Source of the DNA: Actinomycetospora endophytica
Lineage (GTDB): Bacteria > Actinomycetota > Actinomycetes > Mycobacteriales > Pseudonocardiaceae
DNA: 64,000 nt
Assembly: GCF_021026375.1 (NCBI RefSeq)
Contig: NZ_JAJNDB010000001.1
Coordinates: 1,798,001-1,862,000 of the forward strand
Direction: 5' to 3'
Both the position numbers and the translations under genes were made by a program. Under the pieces are notes generated by a model that saw nothing but the letters and a program-made list of their open reading frames with translations, was not told the DNA's origin and did no database searches. Shown here in pieces: positions 1-8,981 of the stretch; position 1 is the stretch's first letter; every line of letters begins with the position of its first letter.

Positions 1-226
1 GGCGGCCCGCCGCGCCGCGATGCGCCCGGCGCAACCGGCGGCCGGGTCCGCCGGGAAGGGCCGGTCCTCGCGTCAGGCCGGCTGAGCCGACCCGGCGCCG
101 TCTCGGCGGCGGATGGGTGCCGGGCTGACGTGTGCGCTGGTGATCAGGGAGTCACTGCGGGGCCGGTCGGAGATCCGATCGACCTCTGGTGGCTCCCTCG
201 CCGTCGGCAGCCCAAGGCCGACCCCC
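1..226. other. Left edge, no gene that can be supported
   Basis: This stretch precedes the stop codon of the ArsA-like gene at 227. The plus-strand frame starting at base 2 is open for 27 codons and stops with TGA at 83-85, so it could be the 3' end of a gene entering from the left. In M. tuberculosis the neighbour here is whiB4, convergent with Rv3680, which would fit. The visible residues are Ala/Arg/Pro-rich and carry no recognisable motif. Nothing is seen in 86-226. Confidence 0.3.
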
Positions 227-1393
227 TCAGGCCGTCAGCAGCTCGCCGATCGCACGCAGGCCGTCGAGGTCGTGCACGTCGGTGGCCATCGCCGGCACGT
301 CGACGATCGGCACGCTCGGGTGCGCGCGCGTGAACCGGGCGAGCACCCGGCGCTCGCGCTCCGCGGTCTCGACCCGGTCCGCGTGCAGACGCAGCACCGC
401 CGCGGCCGTGGCGTCGCCGCGCGCGGCCTCCAGGGTCTCCGCGCCTTCCCGCGCCCGGGCCCCGGAGAGGGTGGCGTGCACCGGGTGGGTCCGGTTGAGG
501 ACCATCCCGGCGAGCGGCATCTTCTCGTTGCCCAGCCGCTCGACGAAGTAGGACGCCTCGCGCAGCGCGTCCGGCTCCGGCGAGGCCACCACGAGGAATG
601 CCGTCCCCGGGGCGCGCAGCAGCTGGTAAGTCGCGTTCGCGCGCTCCTGGAACCCGCCGAAGAGCGTGTCGAAGGCCTGCACGAACGCCGAGGCGTCGGA
701 GAGCATCTGCCCGCCGAGGATCGTCGAGACGGCCTTGGCGAACAGGTTGAACGTCGAGCCGACGAGCTTGCGCAGCGCCGAGCCGCTCGCCCGCGCGGGC
801 GCCGAGAGCAGCCGGATCATCCGCCCGTCGAGGAACGACGACAGCCGCTGCGGCGCGTCGAGGAAGTCCAGGGCGGACCGTGATGGCGGGGTGTCGACGA
901 TGATCAGGTCCCACCGGCCCGTCGCGGCGAGCTGCCCGAGCTTCTCCATCGCCATGTACTCCTGCGTTCCGGAGAACGACGTGGAGATGGTCTGGTAGAA
1001 GGGGTTGTCGAAGATCGCCTGCGCGCGCTCCGGCGTGGCGTGACCGGAGACCATCTCGTCGAAGGTCCGGCGCATGTCGAGCATCATCGCCTGCAGCTCG
1101 CCGCCCGAGTCGCCGGTCACGGCGTCGGGCACCGCGCGCGGCTCGTTGTCGAGCTCCTCGAGGCCCATCGACTGCGCGAGCCGGCGCGCCGGGTCGATGG
1201 TGAGCACGACGACCTTGCGCCCGCGGGCCGCGGCCCGGAGGGCGAGCGCCGCCGCCGTCGTCGTCTTGCCGACCCCGCCGGAGCCGCAGCAGACGAGCAC
1301 GCGGGTCGCGCGGTCGTCGACCAGCGCGTCGAGGTCGAGGTGCTCCGGGCGGCGGAAGCGCCCGGTCGGCGCGGTACCGGACTCAGCGGCCAT
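227..1393 (-). CDS. ArsA/Get3-like anion-transporting ATPase, Rv3680 type
   Basis: A 388-residue soluble P-loop ATPase of the ArsA/Get3 family. The deviant Walker [11 protein letters not shown], lies at about residues 36-45. It is followed by the [10 protein letters not shown] segment near residue 65 and a switch-like VDTPPS near residue 165. The ATG at 1391-1393 overlaps the end of the upstream paralogue (stop at 1383-1385), so the two are translationally coupled. The order and strand match the Rv3679-Rv3680 pair of mycobacteria, whose products form a complex. No arsenite-efflux gene is nearby, so arsenic resistance is unlikely. A tail-anchored or membrane-protein handling role is only inferred from the family. 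Confidence 0.9.
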   Translation of the reverse strand: MAAESGTAPTGRFRRPEHLDLDALVDDRATRVLVCCGSGGVGKTTTAAALALRAAARGRKVVVLTIDPARRLAQSMGLEELDNEPRAVPDAVTGDSGGELQAMMLDMRRTFDEMVSGHATPERAQAIFDNPFYQTISTSFSGTQEYMAMEKLGQLAATGRWDLIIVDTPPSRSALDFLDAPQRLSSFLDGRMIRLLSAPARASGSALRKLVGSTFNLFAKAVSTILGGQMLSDASAFVQAFDTLFGGFQERANATYQLLRAPGTAFLVVASPEPDALREASYFVERLGNEKMPLAGMVLNRTHPVHATLSGARAREGAETLEAARGDATAAAVLRLHADRVETAERERRVLARFTRAHPSVPIVDVPAMATDVHDLDGLRAIGELLTA

Positions 1394-2447
1394 GGCGCAC
1401 TCCCTGCTCCCGCAGCAGTTCGGCGAGCTCGTAGAGCCCGCCCAGGTCGACGCCGTCGGTGAGCTCGGGCAGCTCGACCTGCGGCATCCCGGCCTCGTCG
1501 AGGCGCGAGCGCACGCCCGCCTCGACCGCGAGCCGTTCGGAGTGCTCGCCCACCTCGGTCAGCAGGCCGTCCATCTCCTCGTCCTTGAGGAACAGCCCGG
1601 CGGCTTCGAGTCCGGCGCGCAGGCCGCTGTCGTCGACCTCTCCGACGCCGTCGGCGGGCACCGGCAGGCGGGCCGGACGGACCCGGTTGACCATGACCGC
1701 CCCGGGCGGGAGGTTCGCGTCCGAGAGCTCCTCGACGGTGTCGAGGGTCTCCTGCACCGGCAGGTCCTCGAGCTGGGTCACGACGTGCACGACCGTCTGC
1801 GGGGAGTGCAGCAGCGCGACGACCCCTTCACTCTGCGTGCGGATCGGGCCGGTCCGCGCGAGCGAGCCCATCGCCTTGGTGACGTCGAGGAACTTCACGA
1901 CGCGGCCGGTGGGCGGCGCGTCGAGGATCACGGCGTCGTAGAGCGGCTGCCGTGAGGCGCGGGAGCGGCGGTCCTCGCCGACGGTGCGCCCGACGCACTC
2001 CTTGACCTTCCCGGTCAGCAGCACGTCGCGCAGGCCCGGGGCGAGGGTCGTCGCGAACTCGACGGCGCCCATGCGGCGCAGGGTCCGGCCGGCGAGCCCG
2101 AGGTTGTAGAACATCTCGAGGTACTCAAGCAGGGCCTCCTCGGCGTCGACGGCGAGGCCGCGGACCTCGCCGCCGTCGGGGGCCACCGCGATCCGCTGCT
2201 CCGAGTAGGGCAGCGGCGGGGTGTCGAAGAGCTGGGCGATGCCCTGGCGGCCCTCGACCTCGACGAGCAGCGTGCGCCCGCCGTCGGCCGCGAGGGCCAG
2301 CGCGAGCGCCGCCGCGAGGGTCGACTTGCCCGTGCCGCCCTTGCCCGTCACGACGTGGAGCCGGGCGGCGGCGAGGGACTCGGGCCAGCGTTCGACGCCC
2401 CCGTCGTCGAGGACGCCGACACTGCCCGGGCGGCGCTGGTTGCTCAC
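1383..2447 (-). CDS. ArsA/Get3-like ATPase, Rv3679 type
   Basis: A 354-residue partner ATPase with Walker [11 protein letters not shown] near residues 34-43, a short Lys-containing P-loop typical of the MinD/ArsA group. A second nucleotide-contact segment, [13 protein letters not shown], is in the middle of the protein. I chose the GTG at 2445-2447 (VSNQRRP...). The frame is open to 2546, but the extra 33 residues are Arg/Pro-rich and unlike the family. The 3' end overlaps the next gene by 11 bp. A heterodimer with that product is expected from the mycobacterial pair. No transmembrane segment is seen. Confidence 0.88.
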   Translation of the reverse strand: MSNQRRPGSVGVLDDGGVERWPESLAAARLHVVTGKGGTGKSTLAAALALALAADGGRTLLVEVEGRQGIAQLFDTPPLPYSEQRIAVAPDGGEVRGLAVDAEEALLEYLEMFYNLGLAGRTLRRMGAVEFATTLAPGLRDVLLTGKVKECVGRTVGEDRRSRASRQPLYDAVILDAPPTGRVVKFLDVTKAMGSLARTGPIRTQSEGVVALLHSPQTVVHVVTQLEDLPVQETLDTVEELSDANLPPGAVMVNRVRPARLPVPADGVGEVDDSGLRAGLEAAGLFLKDEEMDGLLTEVGEHSERLAVEAGVRSRLDEAGMPQVELPELTDGVDLGGLYELAELLREQGVRHGR

Positions 2448-2626
2448 GGCGACCAGCGTAGGACCGTGCCCGCGGCGCCGTGGCCCCCGGCCGGAGGGCT
2501 GGGTCACACCGGGGTCACGAGCCGGGTCACGGTGCGTGCCTGTCACGTCGGCGCAGGTGTGAGGGGGTACGCGGGCGTCCGGGGCAGGGCCGGGCCCGTC
2601 GGAGCCGACATCTACCCTCGGCGGAC

Positions 2627-2788
2627 ATGAGTGCCCAGACGTGGGAATACGCGACCGTCCCCCTGCTGACCCATGCCACCAAGCAGATCCTCGATCAGTG
2701 GGGTGCGGACGGCTGGGAGCTCGTCACCGTCCTCCCCGGACCGACGGGTGAGCAGCACGTCGCGTACCTCAAGCGGCCGCTGTCGTGA
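2627..2788 (+). CDS. DUF4177 small protein, Rv3678A type
   Basis: A 53-residue protein beginning MSAQTWEYATVPL and containing the DUF4177 signature, an aromatic WEY start, LDQWGADGWELV and a final hydrophobic strand. The ATG at 2627 is preferred over longer openings because it fits the family start. The stop codon TGA (2786-2788) overlaps the GTG of ridA (2785) as GTGA, so the two are coupled. The biochemical role of the family is not known. Confidence 0.85.
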   Translation: MSAQTWEYATVPLLTHATKQILDQWGADGWELVTVLPGPTGEQHVAYLKRPLS

Positions 2789-3243
2789 CCTCGCCCACGG
2801 CGCGGCTGGCCGAGCTCGGGGTCGAGCTCCCGCCGGTCGCGCCGCCGAAGGGCATCTACGTGCCCGCCAAGAAGGTCGGCGCCCAGGTGTGGACGTCCGG
2901 GCAGCTGCCGCTGGTCGGCGGTGAGCTGCCGGCGACGGGGCTGGTCGGCGCGGAGGTCTCGGTCGACGACGCGAAGGCCTACGCCCGCATCGCCGCCCTC
3001 AACGCGCTCGCCGCGATCGACGCCCTCGTCGGGCTCGACGCGGTCGCGTCGGTGGCCAAGATCGTCGGGTTCGTGGCGTCCGCGCCCGGGTTCGGCGGGC
3101 AGCCCCAGGTGGTGAACGGCGCGTCGGAGCTCATGGGCGACGTGTTCGGCTCGTCGGGCGAACACGCCCGCTCGGCGATCGGGGTGGCGGCGTTGCCGCT
3201 GGGCGCCCCGGTCGAGGTTGAGGTCGTCGTCGACCTGGCGTGA
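2785..3243 (+). CDS. RidA/YjgF/YER057c/UK114 family protein, Rv3678c type
   Basis: A 152-residue RidA-family protein. The segment VWTSGQLPLVGGELPATG near residues 39-56 and the C-terminal LPLGAPVEVEVVVDLA match the longer actinobacterial YjgF-like branch. Members deaminate reactive enamine/imine intermediates from PLP enzymes. Whether this branch keeps that activity is uncertain, because the arginine that binds the carboxylate in the RidA subgroup is not obvious here. It starts with GTG overlapping the DUF4177 stop, and its own TGA overlaps the GTG of the next gene. Confidence 0.88.
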   Translation: MTSPTARLAELGVELPPVAPPKGIYVPAKKVGAQVWTSGQLPLVGGELPATGLVGAEVSVDDAKAYARIAALNALAAIDALVGLDAVASVAKIVGFVASAPGFGGQPQVVNGASELMGDVFGSSGEHARSAIGVAALPLGAPVEVEVVVDLA

Positions 3244-4067
3244 GCTTCGGTGGTGCGTGGGCGGACGACGCCCACGGCGGAGGGAGTACGGACGTGGCGA
3301 TCACGGGTGCCGGGATCGACGGGGCACCGGTCGGTGGCGACCGGTCCGACGGAGCCCGTGGCGCCGCCGACGACCGGTCCGGCGGCGCGGAGCGCGCCTG
3401 CCACGACCTCCTCGTCGCGCTCGCCGGGCGCCTGCCCGACCGGCCGCTCTGGCGGCTGCGGGACTGGCTCGCCGCCGAGGCGACGGTCGCGCTGCGCACC
3501 GCGCTCCCGCGCACGCTGCTGCGCCACCGTGTCGGGGTCACCGAGAGCGAGCGGGCCCTGCTGCGCGAGGTCGTGACGGGCTGGCACGGGCCGCTGCGCC
3601 TGGTCGACGCGGTGCTGCATGCCGAGTCCGCCCCGGAGGCCACGGTGACGTTCGCGGAGCCCGGCCGCTCCGCGTGGGACGCCGCCGACCTGGTGCTCCG
3701 CGCCCTGCTCCCCACCGTCGGCGACGTGGGCGAGGTGCGCCGGGCGTGGCGGTCGGGCCCGGCGCGCGCGACCGGCGACGAGGTGCGCGTGGTCCTCGTG
3801 AGCGCGGCCGGTGACCTCCCGGCCCTGACGGGCGCCGTCCAGCGGGCGCTGCGCGCGCACGGCGGCGCCGTGCCCGGCGTCGAGGTCATCGGCGCGGGCA
3901 CCGTCACCACCGCCTACCACCGCGCGGCGCTGGCCGCGTCCGACGTCCTCTGGCGCGCCGGGGCACCGGCCTCGGTGTCCGCCTCCGCCCCGGAGCGGGG
4001 TCCCGGTCTGCCCGGCCCGCGTACCGGGGTGGTTCCCTCACCCCCGGAGCTGGTGCGTCATGGCTGA
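3240..4067 (+). CDS. Unknown protein, first of two tandem paralogues
   Basis: A 275-residue protein I cannot assign. Residues about 54-240 form a domain starting CHDLLVALAGRLPDR and ending near AYHRAALAASDVLW. The same domain recurs in the next gene, starting LHDVLLGLAGRLDDD and ending AYHREALAAAHPL. Shared landmarks are the LAGRL helix, a TE/GEER-LLR motif, a central RRAWR/RESWR, a beta strand RVVLVxxA and the AYHR motif. No membrane segment or signal peptide is seen. It starts by GTGA overlap with ridA and overlaps the next start by 8 bp, so it is part of one operon from DUF4177 onward. Confidence 0.6.
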   Translation: MSFGGAWADDAHGGGSTDVAITGAGIDGAPVGGDRSDGARGAADDRSGGAERACHDLLVALAGRLPDRPLWRLRDWLAAEATVALRTALPRTLLRHRVGVTESERALLREVVTGWHGPLRLVDAVLHAESAPEATVTFAEPGRSAWDAADLVLRALLPTVGDVGEVRRAWRSGPARATGDEVRVVLVSAAGDLPALTGAVQRALRAHGGAVPGVEVIGAGTVTTAYHRAALAASDVLWRAGAPASVSASAPERGPGLPGPRTGVVPSPPELVRHG

Positions 4068-6831
4068 GCCCGGTACCCCGCAGCCCGACGGACCGCGTCC
4101 CCCCTCTCCCCGGACCCGCGGCGACCGCGGGCGTGACCCGGTGGCCCTGGCCGCCTGGCGCCGCGTCGCGGAGCAGCGTCGTCGTGCCGCCGACCCGGAC
4201 GTCGTCGCGGACGACGTGCCCCCGGCGGCCGCCGAGGCCGCGACCCCGAGCGGTGCCGCCGAGATCGGCTCGGGCGGGTCCGGCATCCCCGCGGAGCCGG
4301 TCGCCGCTGCCGAACCGGTGGTGGCCGCCGAGCCCGTGGTGGCCGGGGAGCCGGTCGCCGAGCCCGCCGCGACGGCCGAGTCAGCCGCCGCCACGTCAGC
4401 CGCCGAGCCCGTGGCGGCCGCCCGCCCGGGTCGGCCGTCCACCCCCGAGGCGACGGGAGCCCGCGACGAGGGCCCCGGCACCGGCGGGTTCGCCGTGCCC
4501 GAGAGGCACTCCGCGGCGGACGCCCACGCCACGCCGGACGCCCACGCGGCGCCCGTCGGATCGCCCGAGCCCGCCCCGGCCCGCGCCGGCCACGGTGACG
4601 GACCGCCCCCCGAGGGGCGCCTGCACGACGTCCTGCTCGGCCTCGCCGGGCGTCTCGACGACGACGCCCTCACCTCGGTCCGCGAAATGGTCGCCGCGGA
4701 GGACGACGCCGAGGCCGCCGAGCTGCTCGGCGGGAGCCTGCTCGCCGGCGGGGTCGGGCTCACCGGCGAGGAGCGCTCCCTGCTGCGGCCCTGGTTCACG
4801 GCCGCCCGGGTGGACGCCGACCTGCTCGGTCTGCTGCCCGCCGACCCCGGGGCGCTGGGCCGGTCGGTCCACCGCTTCGCGCCGACGGCCGGTGACCGCG
4901 CGCCGGGCCTGCCGCTCGCGCGGGCGGCGCGCCGCCTGCCCGGCGTCGTCGCGGTGCGGGAGAGCTGGCGGGTGACGCCCGCGGGGTCGGCCCCGGGACC
5001 CGTGCCGCACCGGGTCGTCCTGGTGGAGACGGCGCGCCCCGACGACTGCGACCACGTCGTGCACCACCTCGCCCACGCCGCGCGCGCCCTCGACGACACC
5101 TCGGTCGAGGTCTTCGCCTCCGGCGCGACGCTGCCCGCGTACCACCGTGAGGCCCTCGCGGCGGCCCACCCGCTCGTCGCGGACGACCCGGCGACCGGCC
5201 CGACCACCGCAGCCGCGCCCGCCCCGCCGGTGGAGCGCCCGGCGCCGTCGCGCTTCGGGGCCGTCGACGACGACGAGACCTGGCAGACCGTCGCCGACTC
5301 CGGCGCCGGTCGGGCCGCCGCCGAGCCCGCCGCCACGGTCGACCCGATCACGGCCGGGGCGGCAGCCGGGCAGCCCCTGGACGACGAGGAGCCCGGCCTC
5401 GAGGACCTCGACGAGACCTCCGACGCCGCGCACGCCGCCACACCCGCGCCCCCGGCCGACGACCGGACCGCCGCCCCCGAGGCCCCTGACGCACCGTCGG
5501 AGACCTCGATCGACGACGACCTCTCCTCGACCGCGCGCCGCATCGCCGCGCTGTGGGCGCGGCCCGCGCCCGAGGACTTCTCGGCGCCGCTGCCGCAGGA
5601 GTCGCTCGAACCGACGCGCCTCGAGCCGGACGGCGAGGAGACCGACCCGGTGCCCGACGAGGCACGGCCCGCGGTCGACGACGAGCCGGGCGGGCGCCAC
5701 GGCGTCGTCGGGGAGCCCGACCTGGGGACCACCTCGTTCCGGTCGCCGACTCCGCGGTCGCGGAGCAACGGGCACCGTCTCGACCCGGACGCACCCACCG
5801 ACGGGGTCGCCGACACCGGGAGCCTGAACGGCGCCGCCGCCGGGCCGGGAGCCGACGCGCCCACCGCCGACGACGGGGTGGACGCCGACACCGCCCAGGT
5901 CCAGCGGGCCCGTCACAGCCGCGCCCGTGACGAGGAGGCGCCGCCCGCGACGGAGGACCCCGGGTCGGCGCGCTTCGGGCACGACGCCCGCTTCGGCGCC
6001 GGACCCGGACCGGCCTGGCCCGGCGGTCCGGTCACCGGCGACTCCCGGCCTGGTCCGGACACGCTCTTCACCTCTCCCGTGGAGGTCGGCGAGGGGCCGG
6101 TCACGCTCGGGACGAACGGACACCGGCACGGACCGGTGCCGGCGACGCCGTCCGACGACGAGCCGACGACCCTCGGCACCAACGGCCACCGTCACGAGCA
6201 GGCGGCCGCCCACGAGGAGCCGGCCACCGGCCCCGTCGCCTGGTCCGGGCCCGCGGCGCCCCCGCCGGTCCCGGGCCCGCCACCGGTCCCGGGGCCACCG
6301 CCGGCCGGACAGTCACCCGCCGCACCGCCGCCCCCGGGACCTCCGGCCGCCGGACCGCCGGCGCCCCCCGCCCCGGGCGGCCACGGCACCGTCGGGAACG
6401 GCGCGGGTCCGCGGCGACCCGACCCGGGGCACGAGGTCGCGCCGCCGTGGGCGGCGGCCGACGGCGCCGGTTGGCCCTCGGAGGCACCCGGCTGGAGCCC
6501 GGCCGCGGACGGCGGGCCCGCCCGGCCCCCCGAGGCGGAGAGCACGGCGGCCTGGTCGCCGGAGTTCGACGACTCGGTCGCCCAGCTCTCCGACCGGGAG
6601 CGCGAGCTGCTCGCGCGGCTCCACGAGGAGCTCGCCCAGCGGGAGCGCGCCGAGGGCGCGGACCCGTTCGCGGCGCCGCCCCACCCGCCGTCGGACCGGC
6701 AGAACCCGCCACCGCCCCCGCCGGGCCCGGGTGGGCCGCACCGGCCCCGACCCGGGCGGCCACCCGGACCCCCGGGCGGCCGGGTCAACGGTCACGGCCT
6801 GTCGGGGAACCCGGACGACACCGGCGCCTGA
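4060..6831 (+). CDS. Unknown 923-residue protein with paralogous domain and long proline-rich tail
   Basis: Layout: an Ala/Pro/Glu-rich leader (residues 1-185), the domain shared with the preceding gene (about 188-376), then about 540 residues of acidic and Pro-rich low complexity. The tail carries recurring NGHR/NGHG tetrapeptides (about 5768, 6115, 6181 and 6785), poly-Pro runs, and one predicted charged helix with QLSDRERELLARLHEELAQ near residue 850. There is no membrane segment. The composition suggests a disordered scaffold or interaction arm. It has 8-bp overlap with its upstream paralogue and 22 bp to the MBL gene. The function is unknown, and M. tuberculosis has nothing between ridA and the MBL gene in this order. 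Confidence 0.6.
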   Translation: MAEPGTPQPDGPRPPSPRTRGDRGRDPVALAAWRRVAEQRRRAADPDVVADDVPPAAAEAATPSGAAEIGSGGSGIPAEPVAAAEPVVAAEPVVAGEPVAEPAATAESAAATSAAEPVAAARPGRPSTPEATGARDEGPGTGGFAVPERHSAADAHATPDAHAAPVGSPEPAPARAGHGDGPPPEGRLHDVLLGLAGRLDDDALTSVREMVAAEDDAEAAELLGGSLLAGGVGLTGEERSLLRPWFTAARVDADLLGLLPADPGALGRSVHRFAPTAGDRAPGLPLARAARRLPGVVAVRESWRVTPAGSAPGPVPHRVVLVETARPDDCDHVVHHLAHAARALDDTSVEVFASGATLPAYHREALAAAHPLVADDPATGPTTAAAPAPPVERPAPSRFGAVDDDETWQTVADSGAGRAAAEPAATVDPITAGAAAGQPLDDEEPGLEDLDETSDAAHAATPAPPADDRTAAPEAPDAPSETSIDDDLSSTARRIAALWARPAPEDFSAPLPQESLEPTRLEPDGEETDPVPDEARPAVDDEPGGRHGVVGEPDLGTTSFRSPTPRSRSNGHRLDPDAPTDGVADTGSLNGAAAGPGADAPTADDGVDADTAQVQRARHSRARDEEAPPATEDPGSARFGHDARFGAGPGPAWPGGPVTGDSRPGPDTLFTSPVEVGEGPVTLGTNGHRHGPVPATPSDDEPTTLGTNGHRHEQAAAHEEPATGPVAWSGPAAPPPVPGPPPVPGPPPAGQSPAAPPPPGPPAAGPPAPPAPGGHGTVGNGAGPRRPDPGHEVAPPWAAADGAGWPSEAPGWSPAADGGPARPPEAESTAAWSPEFDDSVAQLSDRERELLARLHEELAQRERAEGADPFAAPPHPPSDRQNPPPPPPGPGGPHRPRPGRPPGPPGGRVNGHGLSGNPDDTGA

Positions 6832-6853
6832 TCGACGCGGCTAGGGTCCGGGC

Positions 6854-7660
6854 GTGACCGACGCGTCCGGGACCGCCCGGCCCGAGCACCCCACCTACGA
6901 GCTCCTCCGTCCCGTCACGGCGGCCGCGAGCGTGGTGCTCGCGGACAACCCGTCCGGGATGACCCTGGACGGCACCAACAGCTGGGTGCTGCGCGCGCCG
7001 GGACAGCGCGGCTGCGTCGTGGTCGACCCGGGCCCCGACGACCCGCGGCACCTCGACGCCCTCGTCGACCAGGGCCCCGTCGAACTCGTCCTGCTCACCC
7101 ACCACCACCTCGACCACAGCGAGAGCGCACGGACGTTCTCGGAGCGGACGGGGGCGCCGGTCCGGGCGCTCGACCCGGAGCTCTGCCTGGGCGCCGAGGG
7201 CCTCGGGGCGGGTGAGGCGCTCGGAGCGGCCGGGCTCGACATCCGCGTGGTCGCGACGCCCGGGCACACCACCGACTCGCTGTGTTTCGTCCTCGACGGC
7301 GACGGCAGCGTGCTGACCGGCGACACCGTGCTCGGTCGCGGCACGACGGTGCTGGGCGACCACCACGGCGCCCTCGGGGAGTACCTGACGTCCCTGCAGC
7401 GGCTCGCCGCGCTCCCGGCGGGGACCACGCTGCTCCCTGGCCACGGCCCCGACCTCACGGACGCTCCGCGGACCGCGCGCGAGTACCTCGCCCACCGCGA
7501 GCAGCGCCTGGACCAGGTGCGGGAGGCGCTGCGGCGGCTCGGGGACGACGTCACGCCGCGGCAGGTCGTGGAGGTCGTCTACGCGGACGTGGACGAGTCA
7601 CTGTGGCCCGCCGCCGACATCTCGGTGGCCGCGCAGCTCGAGTACCTCCGGTCCATGTGA
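6854..7660 (+). CDS. MBL-fold metal-dependent hydrolase, Rv3677c type
   Basis: A 268-residue metallo-beta-lactamase-fold protein. The metal-binding motif THHHLDH is at about residues 81-87. It is followed by the ATPGHT His near residue 137, TGDTV Asp near 156 and the LPGHGP His near 197. A C-terminal helical DNA-binding-like region of the LACTB2/RNase-like subfamily follows. The GTG at 6854 gives the family N-terminus (ELLRPVT...). The substrate is unknown; LACTB2-like members are hydrolases or nucleases. The stop lies inside the bidirectional hairpin shared with convergent crp. Confidence 0.88.
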   Translation: MTDASGTARPEHPTYELLRPVTAAASVVLADNPSGMTLDGTNSWVLRAPGQRGCVVVDPGPDDPRHLDALVDQGPVELVLLTHHHLDHSESARTFSERTGAPVRALDPELCLGAEGLGAGEALGAAGLDIRVVATPGHTTDSLCFVLDGDGSVLTGDTVLGRGTTVLGDHHGALGEYLTSLQRLAALPAGTTLLPGHGPDLTDAPRTAREYLAHREQRLDQVREALRRLGDDVTPRQVVEVVYADVDESLWPAADISVAAQLEYLRSM

Positions 7661-7700
7661 ACAGATGTGGTCGCTGGGACGACCACATTCGTTCACATGG
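7653..7700. terminator. Bidirectional terminator hairpin between MBL gene and crp
   Basis: The left arms CCATGTGAAC (7653-7662) and ATGTGGTCG (7665-7673) pair with CGACCACAT (7680-7688) and GTTCACATGG (7691-7700). This makes a 19-bp stem with a 2x2 internal loop and a 6-nt apical loop. It lies between converging genes and includes the MBL stop codon. There is no clear U tract, as is usual for actinobacterial terminators. Confidence 0.8.
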
Positions 7701-7710
7701 GCCGAAGGCC

Positions 7711-8385
7711 CTACCGGGCGCGGCGGGCCAGGCGGTCCGGCTCGAGGATGAGGACGCTCTTGCCCTCGAGGCGCAGCCAGCCACGGGCCGCGAAGTCGGC
7801 CAGGGCCTTGTTCACCGTCTCGCGCGAGGCGCCCACGAGCTGGGCGATCTCCTCCTGCGTGAGGTCGTGCGTGACCCGCAGCAGGCCGGCCTCCTGCGAG
7901 CCGAAGCGCTGCGCGAGCTGCAGCAGCGCCTTGGCGACGCGGCCCGGCACGTCGGTGAAGATGAGGTCCGCGAGCAGGTTGTTCGTGCGGCGCAGCCGGC
8001 GAGCGACCACGCGCAGCAGCTGCTCGGCGATCTCCGGGCGCTGCGAGATCCATTCCTTGAGCGCCGTGCGATCCATCGAGTAGGCGCGCACGTCGGTCAC
8101 GCAGGTGGCGGTCGACGTCCGGGGGCCGGGGTCGAAGATCGACAGCTCACCGAACATGTCCGACGGGCCGAAGATCGAGAGCAGGTTCTCCCGGCCGTCC
8201 GGGGAGCGGCGCCCGATCTTGACCTTCCCGCTCTGCACGATGAACAGCCGGTCGCCCGGTTCGCCCTCGTTGAAGATGACGGTGCCGCGGGGGAACTCGA
8301 CGCGGTCGAGCGATTCCGTCAACACTTCGATCGCGGCCGGATCCACGCCCTGGAAGATCCCTGCGCGGGCCAGTACCTCGTCCAC
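7711..8385 (-). CDS. crp: CRP/FNR-family cAMP-responsive regulator
   Basis: A 224-residue global regulator with an N-terminal cyclic-nucleotide-binding domain ([16 protein letters not shown] near residue 75 is the phosphate-binding cassette). The C-terminal winged helix has the recognition segment [16 protein letters not shown] near residue 180. It closely matches mycobacterial Crp (Rv3676), including [21 protein letters not shown] chose the GTG at 8383-8385 because GAGGAG lies 7 nt upstream and the family starts (M)[12 protein letters not shown]; the frame is open for 24 more codons that look non-coding. It converges on the MBL gene. Confidence 0.95.
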   Translation of the reverse strand: MDEVLARAGIFQGVDPAAIEVLTESLDRVEFPRGTVIFNEGEPGDRLFIVQSGKVKIGRRSPDGRENLLSIFGPSDMFGELSIFDPGPRTSTATCVTDVRAYSMDRTALKEWISQRPEIAEQLLRVVARRLRRTNNLLADLIFTDVPGRVAKALLQLAQRFGSQEAGLLRVTHDLTQEEIAQLVGASRETVNKALADFAARGWLRLEGKSVLILEPDRLARRAR

Positions 8386-8449
8386 CGTCAAGCTCCTCGC
8401 CGACTCGTCCGACCCGCACGCCCCGGGGCTCCTCGACCCCGCGCCGCAC

Positions 8450-8465
8450 TGTGTCACCAGTCACG
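8450..8465 (-). promoter_or_regulatory. Possible CRP-type operator just upstream of crp
   Basis: TGTGT-N6-TCACG on the plus strand matches the CRP consensus TGTGA-N6-TCACA at 8 of 10 positions. It lies about 65 bp before the crp start. A minus-strand TAGACT at 8482-8477 could be the -10, which would place the site just downstream of transcription start and suggest negative autoregulation. Both elements are inferred from sequence only. Confidence 0.35.
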
Positions 8466-8617
8466 TCTTTCAGAAAAGTCTAGTCGTGTGCAACGCCATG
8501 ATCACGCTGCACGCGCCCGACGCGACCCCCGGGTCTAGCCCCCATGGTCGCCATCCGCGAGCAGCATCCCCCAATCGGACGATCCTACTCGTCATATATG
8601 ACGCCGCTGGGTGAGCG

Positions 8618-8908
8618 TCAGACGCTCGTCGTGTCCCGGGGGGACGTGGCCGTCCCGCGCCCGCGTTTCGACCCTCCCCCACGCTTGCCCAGGTTGCGGA
8701 GCCGGAACATCTGCAGGGCCCCACCGATGCCCTGCCGGAACAGGGCCTTCACCTCGTCGGGGCGGGCGCGCTCGAGGAAGTCCTCGACCTCGTCCTCACG
8801 GACGGTGCCCGAGCGCAGTCTCGTCTCCAGGCGCTCCATGCCCAGGGCGAAGACCATGATGAGCAGGGGGATGAGAACGGCGATCCAGGCGGTCATGGTG
8901 AGACGCAT
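8618..8908 (-). CDS. Small membrane-anchored protein, Rv3675 type
   Basis: A protein of about 96 residues starting MRLTMTAW. One hydrophobic segment ([17 protein letters not shown]) near the N-terminus is followed by a charged cytoplasmic helix with [16 protein letters not shown] and a basic Gly/Arg/Ser-rich tail. The position between crp and nth matches Rv3675, an uncharacterised membrane protein. The start is uncertain: a GTG at 8938 would add 10 residues, and no start has a convincing ribosome-binding site. The function is unknown. Confidence 0.7.
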   Translation of the reverse strand: MRLTMTAWIAVLIPLLIMVFALGMERLETRLRSGTVREDEVEDFLERARPDEVKALFRQGIGGALQMFRLRNLGKRGGGSKRGRGTATSPRDTTSV

Positions 8909-8981
8909 GCTCCCGCACGCGCGCGAAGCGGCGAGCACCGGGGTCGTCCCGGCGTGTCGGTGGGTTCACTACCCTGGACGG

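Noticed and set aside
4038-5891. Long open frame on the minus strand, opposite the Pro-rich protein
   Set aside because: It is Ser/Ala/Arg-rich with no motif and exists because high-GC codon bias leaves antisense frames open. The plus-strand gene has coupling, paralogy and better codon structure.
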